From contig JBHELT010000074.1 in the NCBI GenBank assembly GCA_046262935.1, positions 1-64,000 on the forward strand: 64,000 nt of DNA. Reading direction: 5' to 3'. Both the position numbers and the translations under genes were made by a program. Below, piece by piece: positions 17,530 through 25,812 of the stretch (positions within the stretch are counted from its first letter, which is position 1; each line of letters opens with the position of its first letter). The DNA comes from JBHELT01 sp046262935 (GTDB lineage Bacteria > Actinomycetota > CADDZG01 > JAHWKV01). The notes beneath the pieces are model-generated. The model saw only the letters and a list, made by a program, of their open reading frames with translations. It made no database searches and had not been told where the DNA came from.

Positions 17530-18546
17530 ATGCAGCAACTCACTTTTATCTCTGCTGGCAACCTCGAATGGCACGAGAGCGATGACCCCACTCTTGGTGG
17601 GCCGAAGCAAGCCCTCGTGCGACCGACCGCGGTTGCGATGTGCGACCTCGATATCGCAGCTATCCAAGGTCTAGCCCCGATACCGGGCCCGTTCGCGCTC
17701 GGTCATGAATTCACCGCGACGGTTATCGAGGTCGGCGACGAGGTGATCCGAGTCCGACCGGGTGATGAGGTGATCTGTTCATTTCAGATCAGTTGTGGAA
17801 TATGCGTCCGTTGCCTGAGGGGAGATACCGGCAACTGCACAGAAGTGAACCCCGGCGCTATGTATGGACTTGGCCAGGTTGGCGGAGAGCATTGGGGCGG
17901 TGCGATGGCCGACATCGTCCTGGTTCCGTTCGCAGACGCCATGCTATTCGCGGTGTCTGCATCGATCTCGGCCCCCACCCTCGCAAGCTCGAGCGACAAC
18001 ATCGTCGACGGTTACCGTACCGTTGCACCATCGCTCGCGAAGCACCCAGGTGCCGACGTGCTGATCGTCGCCGGCGGCGCGCGGAGCATCCCGCTTTACA
18101 CCGTTCAGATCGCAAGGGCCTTGGGCGCGGGTCGGATCGATTACATCGATCATGATGTAGCTCGCCTCGATCTTGCGGAAAAGTTCGGCGCCCGTCCGAT
18201 CGAGGGCCCCCCTGGTAAGAAGGCGGGCAGTTACCAGGTGACAGTCGATGCGAGTGCTACGGAAGACGGCCTGCGATGTGCCATCCGCTCGACGGAACCT
18301 GGTGGTACATGTACCAGCATCGGGATCTACTATTCGGATGTCGAGATGCCGTTGCTTCACATGTACAGCAAGGGGATCACGTTCATCACCGGCAGGCCCG
18401 ACTCGGTGGCCACGCTTCCAGAAGTGATCAAACTCATCGAAACCGGCCGCATCGACCCGGATGAATTGCAAACGACGTTCGCTTGGGAAGATGCGATCGA
18501 AGCTTTGAAAGATCCGCCCGTCAAGACCATCTTCGTTCGGGATTAA
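17530..18546 (+). CDS. Zinc-dependent alcohol dehydrogenase family oxidoreductase
   Basis: A medium-chain dehydrogenase of 338 aa that would oxidise an alcohol or polyol with NAD(P)+. GHEFTATVIEVGDEV is the catalytic-zinc histidine region of the GroES-like domain. The structural zinc loop is CGICVRCLRGDTGNC. A Rossmann fold around VLIVAGGARSIPLYTVQIA follows, though the usual GxGxxG is replaced by GGARSI. GGAGGT sits just ahead of ATG 17530. Substrate cannot be inferred. It is convergent with the CoA-binding protein gene. Confidence 0.85.
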   Translation: MQQLTFISAGNLEWHESDDPTLGGPKQALVRPTAVAMCDLDIAAIQGLAPIPGPFALGHEFTATVIEVGDEVIRVRPGDEVICSFQISCGICVRCLRGDTGNCTEVNPGAMYGLGQVGGEHWGGAMADIVLVPFADAMLFAVSASISAPTLASSSDNIVDGYRTVAPSLAKHPGADVLIVAGGARSIPLYTVQIARALGAGRIDYIDHDVARLDLAEKFGARPIEGPPGKKAGSYQVTVDASATEDGLRCAIRSTEPGGTCTSIGIYYSDVEMPLLHMYSKGITFITGRPDSVATLPEVIKLIETGRIDPDELQTTFAWEDAIEALKDPPVKTIFVRD

Positions 18547-18559
18547 AGCAGCCGCAACC

Positions 18560-18979
18560 CTATTCGCCGAAACCCAGACGTCGGTGATTGGTTCGTATGC
18601 AAGTGTCCATAACAACCGTTAGACCGGCTTCTATCGCGATCTCTGCGGCTTCATCGGAGATGATCCCAGGTTGCATCCAAAGGACCTTCGCTCCGATCTT
18701 GATCGCAGAACGCGCGATGCCTGGGGCTTCTTCGGCGGGCCTGAAGACATCGACGACGTCGACGGGGATGTCGACGTCATCCAGGGAGCCGTAGACCTTC
18801 TCGCCTAGTATCTCGCCGCCCTTTGGATTGACCGGGACGATCTTATATCCGTAGTACTGCAGGTATTCAGGAACGGTGTGTGCGTCTTTCGACGGATCCG
18901 CAGATATCCCAACCACCGCGATGGTCTTGGCAGAGGTGTATATGGCTGAGAGTTCTTCGTCGGTGGGCATCGTGCGCAT
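18560..18979 (-). CDS. CoA-binding domain protein (YccU-like)
   Basis: A compact protein of about 139 aa with a CoA-binding Rossmann fold: KTIAVVGISADPSKDAHTV (nucleotide loop), VPVNPKGGEILGEKVYGSL and KVLWMQPGIISDEAAEIA, ending near TCIRTNHRRLG. Such single-domain proteins resemble the CoA-binding part of succinyl-CoA synthetase, but their role is mostly unknown. ATG 18979 is 1 bp after the flavoprotein stop; ATG 18970 is an alternative. It is the last gene of a long minus-strand run. Confidence 0.85.
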   Translation of the reverse strand: MRTMPTDEELSAIYTSAKTIAVVGISADPSKDAHTVPEYLQYYGYKIVPVNPKGGEILGEKVYGSLDDVDIPVDVVDVFRPAEEAPGIARSAIKIGAKVLWMQPGIISDEAAEIAIEAGLTVVMDTCIRTNHRRLGFGE

Positions 18980-18980
18980 A

Positions 18981-20486
18981 TTATCCGACCCATTCGCTGA
19001 GCATCGCCTTAAGTTGAGCATGATGTTCGGAAGTGGCGAAATCCAAAAGATCATTCGAAGGCAGCAGATGTTCGGCAACGTCGCCATGGCGACGCAGATA
19101 CGCGGCCGGGTGGATGTTACCGTTGTCGTCGGTCTCAACCGCCACCGCGATGCCATCGGGGCCAGAGGAGTCTACGAAGTCAGCGAGGGGCAGGATGCCT
19201 TGATCCGTAAGCCCAGATGTTTCATCAAAATAGACGACTCTGGCCAGATAGGAGGGCTGATTCCAAAGCTCGGGGGCCCGCGTTACCTCATCGACTAGGT
19301 AGCCGACGAGCGAAGCGGGCTCGATGACCGGCCGTTCGAGTTTGACCCCGAATCTTGTCTCGGCCAGATGTCGAGCTAGCACCCCGGCGTTATAGCGGAA
19401 GCCATGAACAGCTGCGGAGTTGCTGGGGATACCGTACTTCTTGAGACCGATCGAACCCTGGGTTATGGAACCAGCGAAATAGATACCATCGATCGTGGAA
19501 CTCTCGAAATATGGAGTTTGAGCTGGTAAGCGGCCTTGGAAGAAAGTCTTGACCCCTAGCGCGGGTAGGTCAACCATCGGCGTTGAGAACCCGGTCGCTG
19601 CGATCACTTCGTCTACATCGAAAGTGTGGTCTCCCGGATTGGTCGTGCCCATAGCGTGCACGCGGTACCCATCGCCGTTGCGCTCGATGGAGTCGGTCGC
19701 AGCATCGAGAACGATGTTGCCTCCACCAAGAACGTGATCTTCGTATGGCTGCAGATAGCGGGCCCTCGCGGCGGCCGTTGAATGCACCATCACCGATATC
19801 CGTGCAGGGCGGGGGGATGCGAGGATTATCTGGCGGGCCACGGGCAACAGTCCATCTGCCACCTCGAAACCAGAATTGCGCTTGCCCAGTATGAAGACGC
19901 TTCGCCCTGCGTAGCGTTCGATCGACTTTGTTTCAACGTAATGCGGAACTTGTTCGATGCCTTTGATCGAAGGCTTCCACGGTGTCGTTGTTCCCACCGC
20001 GACGATCATGACTTGCGCATGGTATTCGCCATCGTTGGTACCAACAACGAACCCATCATCGACCTTCTTGGTTGACTCCCATCTGCAACCGAACCGGATC
20101 TTGATGTTCGCCTTCTCGACGAAAGTTCTGATGCCGAGCTCCATTTCAGGGCGCGACGGGAAATAGGAGGACCCGTCCATCAATGGTGGCAGGATGGAAC
20201 TGGCCTCGGGCTCATCTGCGATGAGACTGTTCCAATCGAACTTCTGATAAGCGCGGGTACCGCGCGGCGCAGGTGCGTGGGGTTTGGTCCAAGAGATCAG
20301 TCGCTGGAACAGCGGGTAAAGCTGGAACATCCCACCTGGCTTATCGTCGGACGAGATAACGGCGTGTTCAACTCCATATCTCCGCAGGAAATAGGAGGTT
20401 TGTATCGCTCCCGGCCCGCTGCCGATGATGATCGCCGGATACCTACCCGGAGGGAAGGGCCGCTCGGTCTCGCTCAGTTGCGCCAC
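18981..20486 (-). CDS. FAD/NAD(P)-binding oxidoreductase (flavin monooxygenase-like)
   Basis: A flavoprotein of about 501 aa. The dinucleotide motif IIIGSGPGAIQTSYFLRRYG opens the protein. A second nucleotide-binding site around VFILGKRNSGFEVADGL and the ATGFSTP motif near residue 330 are typical of class B flavin-dependent monooxygenases and related reductases. GTG 20486 (MAQLSETERPFPPG) is chosen because the longer frame would run deep into the upstream gene; this start overlaps the stop of the CNB protein by 13 bp, implying coupling. Its substrate is unknown. Coupling to a cyclic-nucleotide-binding protein is unusual and suggests regulation by ligand binding. Confidence 0.8.
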   Translation of the reverse strand: MAQLSETERPFPPGRYPAIIIGSGPGAIQTSYFLRRYGVEHAVISSDDKPGGMFQLYPLFQRLISWTKPHAPAPRGTRAYQKFDWNSLIADEPEASSILPPLMDGSSYFPSRPEMELGIRTFVEKANIKIRFGCRWESTKKVDDGFVVGTNDGEYHAQVMIVAVGTTTPWKPSIKGIEQVPHYVETKSIERYAGRSVFILGKRNSGFEVADGLLPVARQIILASPRPARISVMVHSTAAARARYLQPYEDHVLGGGNIVLDAATDSIERNGDGYRVHAMGTTNPGDHTFDVDEVIAATGFSTPMVDLPALGVKTFFQGRLPAQTPYFESSTIDGIYFAGSITQGSIGLKKYGIPSNSAAVHGFRYNAGVLARHLAETRFGVKLERPVIEPASLVGYLVDEVTRAPELWNQPSYLARVVYFDETSGLTDQGILPLADFVDSSGPDGIAVAVETDDNGNIHPAAYLRRHGDVAEHLLPSNDLLDFATSEHHAQLKAMLSEWVG

Positions 20487-20902
20487 TGCAATGATCTGTG
20501 CAAGCGCGAAGCTTCGGCCTGCAGCATGCGATACATGACCTTCGGATGTGCTTCGAGGAATCCCTGCAGATCTGACGCTGGCAGGACCAAACATCGAAGA
20601 GCCGTTCTTGCCACGATGTCGGCAGTGGGCGATGACCCAAGCAGGATGGAGATCTCGCCAAAGAAGTCGCCGCGGGACAAACGCGCAACCTGTTGCTCGT
20701 CTAGCTGAACATCTGCTTCGCCTTCGATGATCAGATAGAAGCCTGCACCCGAGAATCCTTTACGCAGAACACGTTGCCCGGCTGTGAAGACATCCTCTTC
20801 GAAAATATGGGCAGCAGCCTCGAGTTGGGGTCGTGAAAGATCTGCGAACAGAGCGAGTTGCGCGATCGCATCGATGACATCGCTAAGGTCAGTGGCAGTC
20901 AT
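20474..20902 (-). CDS. Cyclic nucleotide-binding domain protein
   Basis: A stand-alone CNB-domain protein of 142 aa. The N-terminal helices are followed by the beta-roll (VLRKGFSGAGFYLIIEGEADV) and the phosphate-binding cassette GDFFGEISILLGSSPTADIVA, which has the conserved G-E and a position for Arg replaced by TAD, so cAMP affinity is uncertain. No DNA-binding domain follows, so it is not a CRP-type regulator. ATG 20902 is preceded by AAAGGGAAC. The stop overlaps the flavoprotein start, suggesting that the two proteins work together. Confidence 0.85.
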   Translation of the reverse strand: MTATDLSDVIDAIAQLALFADLSRPQLEAAAHIFEEDVFTAGQRVLRKGFSGAGFYLIIEGEADVQLDEQQVARLSRGDFFGEISILLGSSPTADIVARTALRCLVLPASDLQGFLEAHPKVMYRMLQAEASRLHRSLQWRN

Positions 20903-20973
20903 GTTCCCTTTCTGAAATTCCTCTGCTTGCCCCCGGGCCCCACGCAGTAAGGGTCCGGAGTTGATGCTGAAGT

Positions 20974-22548
20974 CTATTCGCTGGCGGTTGGGCTCGTTGG
21001 TCGGTAGCGGAAGTAGCCCCAGAAGCCGAATGAGAAGATTGCAAAACCCAGGAACAATCCAACCACCACGGCGGTCGAGATGGTCCGCGAGATGCTTATG
21101 TAACCGGTGGCCGGATCTAGCAAGACATGGATGAAACCGAAAAGGCTGACACCGAACAAGATGCCCCACAGCAGACGGTTCCAGACCGCGAGTTTCTGTC
21201 CGTCGAGGAAATGAAGGGGCAAAAGACCAAACACGAGTCCCTCTAAACCAGCAACGAATGTTGCCGCAAGCAGCGCGTCGAGAGCCAGCACACCGAACGA
21301 CGCACCCGGGATCTGTGCGAGTGCCTTCACGGGGATCCAGGCGAACCAGGCCGCGAGACTGACGATGAACACCGCGATCGACGCGATCGCCACGGACAGT
21401 CCTTCGAACTTCTTTGAAAGCCGACCCCTGAATGCCGCCGCTGCCACAAGCCCATACAGATACCCAGGTTGGAAATCCAAGAGCCTCGAAAGTGCGACGC
21501 ATAAAACAGCCACGATCAATGAACCAGGGAATACGCGGAGATAGACCTTGGTTTTGGCGATCTTCTGGATGTACAAGCCAGAGACCAATTCGCCGATGAA
21601 TGTCATCAACACGATCGCGCCGATGATGCCGACCAACAGAGACAACGATGCCTTGTTCAAGCCGAAGTCCGGCGATAGGAAGCCATACAGTGCTGCCGTG
21701 ATGAGGCTCAGCAAGGCGAACCCCTTGTATGACCGCGACAGTTTTCGAAGAGTGTCTTTGGCCTTCTTCGCCCCGGCCCGGGTGCGTCGGAACCAACCGT
21801 GGATCTCGTCGTAATGCTCTTCGTAGGTGCTGTTGAAGATCTGGGCCGGGAACGCGAGCAGCAGGGTGAGCAGGAGCGCGAGTAGTGAACTCCTTCCAAG
21901 GGAACGCGCGTCGGTCTTCACCGTAGATGGGTCCCTGACCGACGAAACGAACCGCGATCGGTCCGGATTGCCGTGAGTTGGCGGTGGCGATGACGCGACC
22001 CGGGGCGACGGCGAAGGACTGGGACTAGGCGATGGCAAGGGACTCGGTGACGGACTAGGTGATGGCGACGGGCTCGGCGATGGCGACGGACTGGGCCGTG
22101 GGCGCCGCGAAGGGCTGGGGCTCGGAGTCACCTGTGGCGAAGAAGCTGGTGCGCTGACCGTCAGGAAGAATCGCGCGATATCCGCGCTGGGGCAGTTGCC
22201 TTCGCAATGCTCTATAACCAGAACGTAATCTCCTGGAGTTGCCGAGGCATCAACAGTGATGATCATCGTGTCGCTCCAACCCTTGGGAGTGACATCGTTC
22301 CTATTGGGACATTGGAAATCTCTAAATGTGACGACTATCAGCGAGGAACTTGGGGACATCGATTGCAGGTCGAGGCAGCCTGGACTCACTCCGTTACTCA
22401 CTCGCACATCTACGGTCAAACTGCTGCTTGGAGTCGTTGAGCCGGATGATTGAGCGAGCGTTACAGTCGCCCAGGCCGAGTCGACCCCAAGCAAGATCAC
22501 AGCGATCAGCACGAAGGCAACCAGCGCCCCCGCTGAGATCTTTCTCAT
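20974..22548 (-). CDS. FGLLP-motif membrane protein with Pro-Ser linker
   Basis: A 524-aa membrane protein. A signal peptide (VAFVLIAVILLGVDSAWA) leads an extracytoplasmic domain with paired cysteines (FQCPNRNDV, EHCEGNCPS). A PSPSPS linker (about residues 142-183) comes next. The C-terminal half has about eight hydrophobic segments including VFGLLPLHFLDGQKL, the motif that names this actinobacterial family. LDG and an upstream GELVSG helix recall S2P-type proteases, but no HExxH is present, so a protease activity is not supported. It lies 9 bp from the Tat-lipoprotein gene in a run dominated by thiol-redox proteins. Function unknown. Confidence 0.7.
   Translation of the reverse strand: MRKISAGALVAFVLIAVILLGVDSAWATVTLAQSSGSTTPSSSLTVDVRVSNGVSPGCLDLQSMSPSSSLIVVTFRDFQCPNRNDVTPKGWSDTMIITVDASATPGDYVLVIEHCEGNCPSADIARFFLTVSAPASSPQVTPSPSPSRRPRPSPSPSPSPSPSPSPSPSPLPSPSPSPSPSPRVASSPPPTHGNPDRSRFVSSVRDPSTVKTDARSLGRSSLLALLLTLLLAFPAQIFNSTYEEHYDEIHGWFRRTRAGAKKAKDTLRKLSRSYKGFALLSLITAALYGFLSPDFGLNKASLSLLVGIIGAIVLMTFIGELVSGLYIQKIAKTKVYLRVFPGSLIVAVLCVALSRLLDFQPGYLYGLVAAAAFRGRLSKKFEGLSVAIASIAVFIVSLAAWFAWIPVKALAQIPGASFGVLALDALLAATFVAGLEGLVFGLLPLHFLDGQKLAVWNRLLWGILFGVSLFGFIHVLLDPATGYISISRTISTAVVVGLFLGFAIFSFGFWGYFRYRPTSPTASE
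22000..22125 (-). repeat. Low-complexity Pro-Ser coding repeat
   Basis: Tandem 6-bp and 12-bp units (CTCGGCGATGGC-type on the plus strand) encode the PSPSPS linker of the FGLLP-motif protein. The length may vary between strains. Confidence 0.75.
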
Positions 22549-22557
22549 GCCGTTCCG

Positions 22558-23514
22558 TTATCCCTTCAGCAGCGGTGCCAGAACGGTCCCCACCTTTGCC
22601 GCGGTGATGGGACCCTCGAAACGCTTTGCGATCGAACCTTTGGCATCGATCACGAAGAGCCAGGGATCTGATGGCAGGCTCCACTCGGCGAATGTCGGCG
22701 AGACCTTCTGCGTTTGAACCGTTTCGGGTTTGTCATCGACGTAAACCTCGGCGTGAATGAAGTTGGCCGCATCGCCAACGTCTTGCCTCAACTTCAACAG
22801 TTCGTCCACGTTGGGACCACAAGTTCTCGATGAACAAAATCGCGGAGTAGCGATTATGAACACTGTCGGCTTGCCCGATGCGATCGCATCTTTCAACGTG
22901 ATCTCATGCATGCCACATCCAGGCGTTCGTGTACAGATGGGCTCTACACCTCGATGATCGCCAACCGTTGGCGTTAGAGTCGGCAATGCCTGCTCGCCCG
23001 CGATCTTTGTTGATGTCTTGCTCTTTTCCTTCACCTTGAAAGTAGTGCTCCCGATGAGTTTCGACTTTTCGGTTTCAACGAGCATCGTCCATGTGCCGGG
23101 CGTGGGAAAGGTTAGGTCGAGTGCGTTCATGCCTTGCGGGGCAGGGGCGGCTTCCGGTTTCGAGAATGGGGACCATGGAGCATCGAAGGGCCCGAGGGGA
23201 GCAACCTTGTCGTCGGGATTCGAAGTTGGGACCATCCAAACACGGGCATCGTCGCCAACGATCTCATCGCCGGAGCCTCGAACCAAACCGATCGCGACAT
23301 AGTTCGGCGGCCCTGAAACATAGTCTTCGCCACCAAGGAATACAGAAAGGCCCTTTTTGGATCCGGCGGCCACCCGCGCGTCGGCAAGGATCCTCAATGA
23401 CTCTCCGTTGCCAACCAACTTCTTGGCACAAGCCGCGAGGAATCCAGGCATCGCCATTGCGATCCCCAAAAGCGCAGAGCCTCTCAGGAACCTCCTGCGA
23501 TCCATCTCGTTCAT
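22558..23514 (-). CDS. Tat-exported lipoprotein with a thioredoxin-like domain
   Basis: About 318 aa. The N-terminus has a twin-arginine signal (DRRRFLRGSALLG) and ends in a lipobox LAAC, so it is probably exported folded and lipid-anchored. A beta-sandwich-like region (about 45-170) is followed by a thioredoxin-like fold. The active site is RFCSSRTCG (C-x4-C instead of CxxC), and GPITAAKVGTVLAPLL is the C-terminal helix. A role in extracytoplasmic thiol exchange with CcdA is inferred from the neighbours. ATG 23514 and ATG 23520 are both possible. It starts about 6-12 bp after the upstream thioredoxin gene. Confidence 0.8.
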   Translation of the reverse strand: MNEMDRRRFLRGSALLGIAMAMPGFLAACAKKLVGNGESLRILADARVAAGSKKGLSVFLGGEDYVSGPPNYVAIGLVRGSGDEIVGDDARVWMVPTSNPDDKVAPLGPFDAPWSPFSKPEAAPAPQGMNALDLTFPTPGTWTMLVETEKSKLIGSTTFKVKEKSKTSTKIAGEQALPTLTPTVGDHRGVEPICTRTPGCGMHEITLKDAIASGKPTVFIIATPRFCSSRTCGPNVDELLKLRQDVGDAANFIHAEVYVDDKPETVQTQKVSPTFAEWSLPSDPWLFVIDAKGSIAKRFEGPITAAKVGTVLAPLLKG

Positions 23515-23525
23515 TGGCAAACCTC

Positions 23526-24119
23526 TCAGCCGATATCTAAGTACTGCTTCATCATCTGTTTCAATGCAGCCTCGTCGACTTCGCCGAAGCGTCTGAAAGC
23601 GACCGTTCCATCTGATCGCACGAAGATAGTAGTTGGTGGAAGCACCCTTGCGATGAAGCGTAGGTAAAGAACGCCATCCTCGTCGTAGACCAATGGATAT
23701 GTCACGTTCTTGCTTCTTGCGAATCGTTTGGCGGCCTCACGCGTCTCGGCCTGAATCGAAAGCAGATCGACTCCAACGAACGCCACCTTGTCTCGATACT
23801 GCGTTGCTATCTTCTGCAGAACAGGCATCTCTTTCACGCAATAGGTACACCAGCTTGCCCAGAAGTTCAGAACCATGGGCTTGGAGCCTCGCAAACGCCC
23901 GAGGGTCGTAACCTCACCTTGAAAGGTTTCAAGGTGACAGCCATCCGGCAATCTCGACCCAGGTATCAGTTCTTGAGTTGCGGGGCCGCAGCCCATCCCT
24001 GCGGCCGACTTGGTCGGCTGATCGGTCCGGCTCGTTCTGACGATCAAGATGATGGCGATAGCCACGAGCACGGCTGCGATAGCGGTCGCCAGCGGCTTCA
24101 TCGTGCGAACGCCGGTCAT
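23526..24119 (-). CDS. TlpA/ResA-like membrane-anchored thioredoxin
   Basis: A thiol-disulfide oxidoreductase of 197 aa. One N-terminal membrane anchor (ATAIAAVLVAIAIILIV) is followed by a TlpA fold with active site FWASWCTYCVKEMP and the cis-proline loop RVLPPTTIFV. It would reduce disulfides outside the membrane using electrons from CcdA, for example in cytochrome c maturation. The start ATG overlaps the ccdA stop as ATGA, so the two are translationally coupled. Confidence 0.9.
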   Translation of the reverse strand: MTGVRTMKPLATAIAAVLVAIAIILIVRTSRTDQPTKSAAGMGCGPATQELIPGSRLPDGCHLETFQGEVTTLGRLRGSKPMVLNFWASWCTYCVKEMPVLQKIATQYRDKVAFVGVDLLSIQAETREAAKRFARSKNVTYPLVYDEDGVLYLRFIARVLPPTTIFVRSDGTVAFRRFGEVDEAALKQMMKQYLDIG

Positions 24120-24823
24120 ACCGGTGGCCAGTTGTGCGACACGAAGAACCGCACGATCGGGTTGAACAATCGCTGCCAATCACCGCTCACCAAAAGGATC
24201 CCCATGACTATCAGCAAGGCCCCACCTGCTCGTTCGATCCCCAAGCTGTGGCTTTTGAGGAATGAACCAGTCTTGCCCGAGCGCGCATATGCATAGGCGA
24301 TGGCGAGGAACGGTATCCCCATGCCTAGCGAATAAACGAACAGTAGCGCCGCTCCTTTCCATGCGGTCGTCGTCGTCGCGGCGACCGAGAAGATGCCACC
24401 GAGGACGGGTCCGATGCACGGCGTCCAACCGAAGGCAAATGCCATTCCAAGTGGGAACGCTCCAACCGGGCCCGAACGCATCTTCGACATATCGAACCTT
24501 GCTTCACGGTAGAGGAATGGAAGCCTGAAAAGACCAACCATCGACATGCCCATGATGATCACGAATGCACCAGCGACCCTTAGGAAGATAGGCAGTTCCT
24601 TCAACAAGAAGCTCCCCAAGATCGAAGCGGTCGCCCCCAACGCCGTGAAGACCGCCGCGAACCCAAGGATGAAAAGAAGCGATGCGCCAATAACTAGTCT
24701 CTTGCTCGACTCACCCGACCCGACCCCTGCGATGAACGAGACGTATCCCGGGATCAGAGGCAAACAGCAGGGCGTTAATATCGAGATGACCCCCGCAAGG
24801 AACGCTAAGAGCGCGAGTCCCAT
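24116..24823 (-). CDS. ccdA: CcdA/DsbD-family transmembrane thiol reductase
   Basis: A membrane protein of 235 aa with six hydrophobic segments, carrying reducing equivalents from cytoplasmic thioredoxin to outer thiol proteins. The two redox cysteines lie in LTPCCLPLIPGYVSF (helix 1) and GWTPCIGPVLG (helix 4). ATG 24823 follows the upstream gene stop by 1 bp. Thioredoxin-fold genes on both sides make it a self-contained extracytoplasmic reducing pathway. Confidence 0.92.
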   Translation of the reverse strand: MGLALLAFLAGVISILTPCCLPLIPGYVSFIAGVGSGESSKRLVIGASLLFILGFAAVFTALGATASILGSFLLKELPIFLRVAGAFVIIMGMSMVGLFRLPFLYREARFDMSKMRSGPVGAFPLGMAFAFGWTPCIGPVLGGIFSVAATTTTAWKGAALLFVYSLGMGIPFLAIAYAYARSGKTGSFLKSHSLGIERAGGALLIVMGILLVSGDWQRLFNPIVRFFVSHNWPPV

Positions 24824-24824
24824 G

Positions 24825-25463
24825 TCAGTTTGGCGCTGCCGCCAGCATCGATTCGATCCTACTTCGAAGCACGGCCGGTTGGACCGGCCCAAAGATCGCG
24901 GTCCCCGCGTTCTGCCCTATCCGGCGGAACGATGCGATCGCGAAGAACTTACCGTCCTTATCCACGAAGTATGTCTCGGGGTAACCGTGAACTCCGAATG
25001 CATGCACGAGTACCTCGTTGACATCGCGAACGACCGGATAGTCCATGCCGAATTCTCTGGCGAAAGCGAGAGCATCTTCAGTTGTGTCCTGGAAGTCGAC
25101 TCCAAGAACGATCACGCCCTGGTCTTTGAATCTCTGCCACGCAGCCTCGAGTTGGGGGGCCTCATCGCGGCAAGTGATGCAGCGCGAACTCCAGAAGTTG
25201 AAGACGATGGGGTGCCCTTCAAGGTCTTTGTTGGAAAGGGTTCTTGACGGCTGACCGGGTTCAACGAGCACAGGAAGCCGAAAGGCCGGAACGGGTGTGC
25301 CAACGACCGCATGCGGTGCAGCCTTGACCAACACTCCAGCGGTCAGTATCGCGATGAAGATGACCGGCACCGCGACGAAGGCGAGCCTTCTCAAGTAGGA
25401 AGGTTTGGATGTGCTTTCGCTCCCTTGCAAGGGCGCTTCGGGGGTCTGCAATGAAGAAGACAT
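24825..25463 (-). CDS. Membrane-anchored TlpA-like thiol-disulfide protein
   Basis: A 212-aa protein with an N-terminal anchor (LAFVAVPVIFIAILTAGVLV) and a TlpA fold. The CxxC site is FWSSRCITCRDEAP and the cis-Pro loop is HGYPETYFVDKDG. It resembles ResA/CcmG-type proteins that keep heme-binding cysteines reduced. It is the first gene of the run ending at 18560. TACACT lies 8 nt before its ATG, compatible with a leaderless transcript. Confidence 0.88.
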   Translation of the reverse strand: MSSSLQTPEAPLQGSESTSKPSYLRRLAFVAVPVIFIAILTAGVLVKAAPHAVVGTPVPAFRLPVLVEPGQPSRTLSNKDLEGHPIVFNFWSSRCITCRDEAPQLEAAWQRFKDQGVIVLGVDFQDTTEDALAFAREFGMDYPVVRDVNEVLVHAFGVHGYPETYFVDKDGKFFAIASFRRIGQNAGTAIFGPVQPAVLRSRIESMLAAAPN

Positions 25464-25471
25464 CGCCGCTC

Positions 25472-25477
25472 AGTGTA
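25472..25477 (-). promoter_or_regulatory. Predicted -10 box for the thiol-redox operon
   Basis: TACACT on the minus strand ends 8 nt before ATG 25463. Confidence 0.3.
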
Positions 25478-25486
25478 GCGTCGGCC

Positions 25487-25540
25487 GCGCCGGGGGCCCC
25501 AAACGCGCCAGGGGCCCCGGACGCGCCAGAGCCCCCAGAA
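25487..25540 (+). repeat. 18-bp GC-rich tandem repeat, three copies
   Basis: Units at 25487, 25505 and 25523 share the pattern GCGCC(A/G)GGGGCCCC with a 4-bp tail; the third copy is degraded. It lies upstream of the redox operon promoter. It could be read as a 6-residue coding repeat, but no credible gene contains it. Confidence 0.7.
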
Positions 25541-25691
25541 AGGGGCCCTGACACTTGTATCTCGAAACGTGCAGATGGGTTTAGCGATCTAGGATCGATA
25601 GGCCGGTGGACCACTTCGGCCCCCATCTAGCACGGTGTCCTGAGATGGATTCCTTAGAGGTCAGGCACCTCGCGGGTCCAGTGGGTACTGT

Positions 25692-25740
25692 TATGCAAAA
25701 CTGGATCACCTCCCTTCTCGCGTGCATCCAGTTTCGCATA
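25692..25740 (+). repeat. Long imperfect inverted repeat (14 of 15 bp arms)
   Basis: TATGCAAAACTGGAT pairs with ATCCAGTTTCGCATA across a 19-nt loop. The sequence CTGGATCACCTCC that spans the left arm and loop equals the conserved 3' end of 16S rRNA. No U-tract follows, so a simple terminator is unlikely. Between 25541 and 25691 nothing else is recognised. Confidence 0.6.
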
Positions 25741-25754
25741 GCCCGCAAGCATTG

Positions 25755-25812
25755 CGGGGGTTCGGGGGTGTAGCAGCCACCGTTCGGTTAGGCCCCTCCC
25801 GCGCCAGAAGCC
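25755..25812 (-). repeat. 79-bp family repeat, truncated copy
   Basis: On the minus strand it reads GCTTCTGGCGCG, then CGGTGGCTGCTACACCCCCG and AACCCCCG, matching the copies at 40891 and 51422. The 5' part lies inside the 3' end of the hydrolase gene and supplies its last codons and stop. Confidence 0.75.

Noticed and set aside
20902..21796. 440-aa extended version of the CNB protein
   Set aside because: The N-terminal 298 residues are antisense-frame translation of the membrane protein gene; a good ribosome-binding site supports ATG 20902.
20974..22548. Site-2 protease activity for the FGLLP-motif protein
   Set aside because: The LDG motif is present but no HExxH metal-binding motif is found.
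25451..25630. Collagen-like small protein on the plus strand (Ala-Pro-Gly repeats)
   Set aside because: It overlaps the redox-operon promoter and coding start, and its low-complexity pattern follows from the 18-bp DNA repeat.
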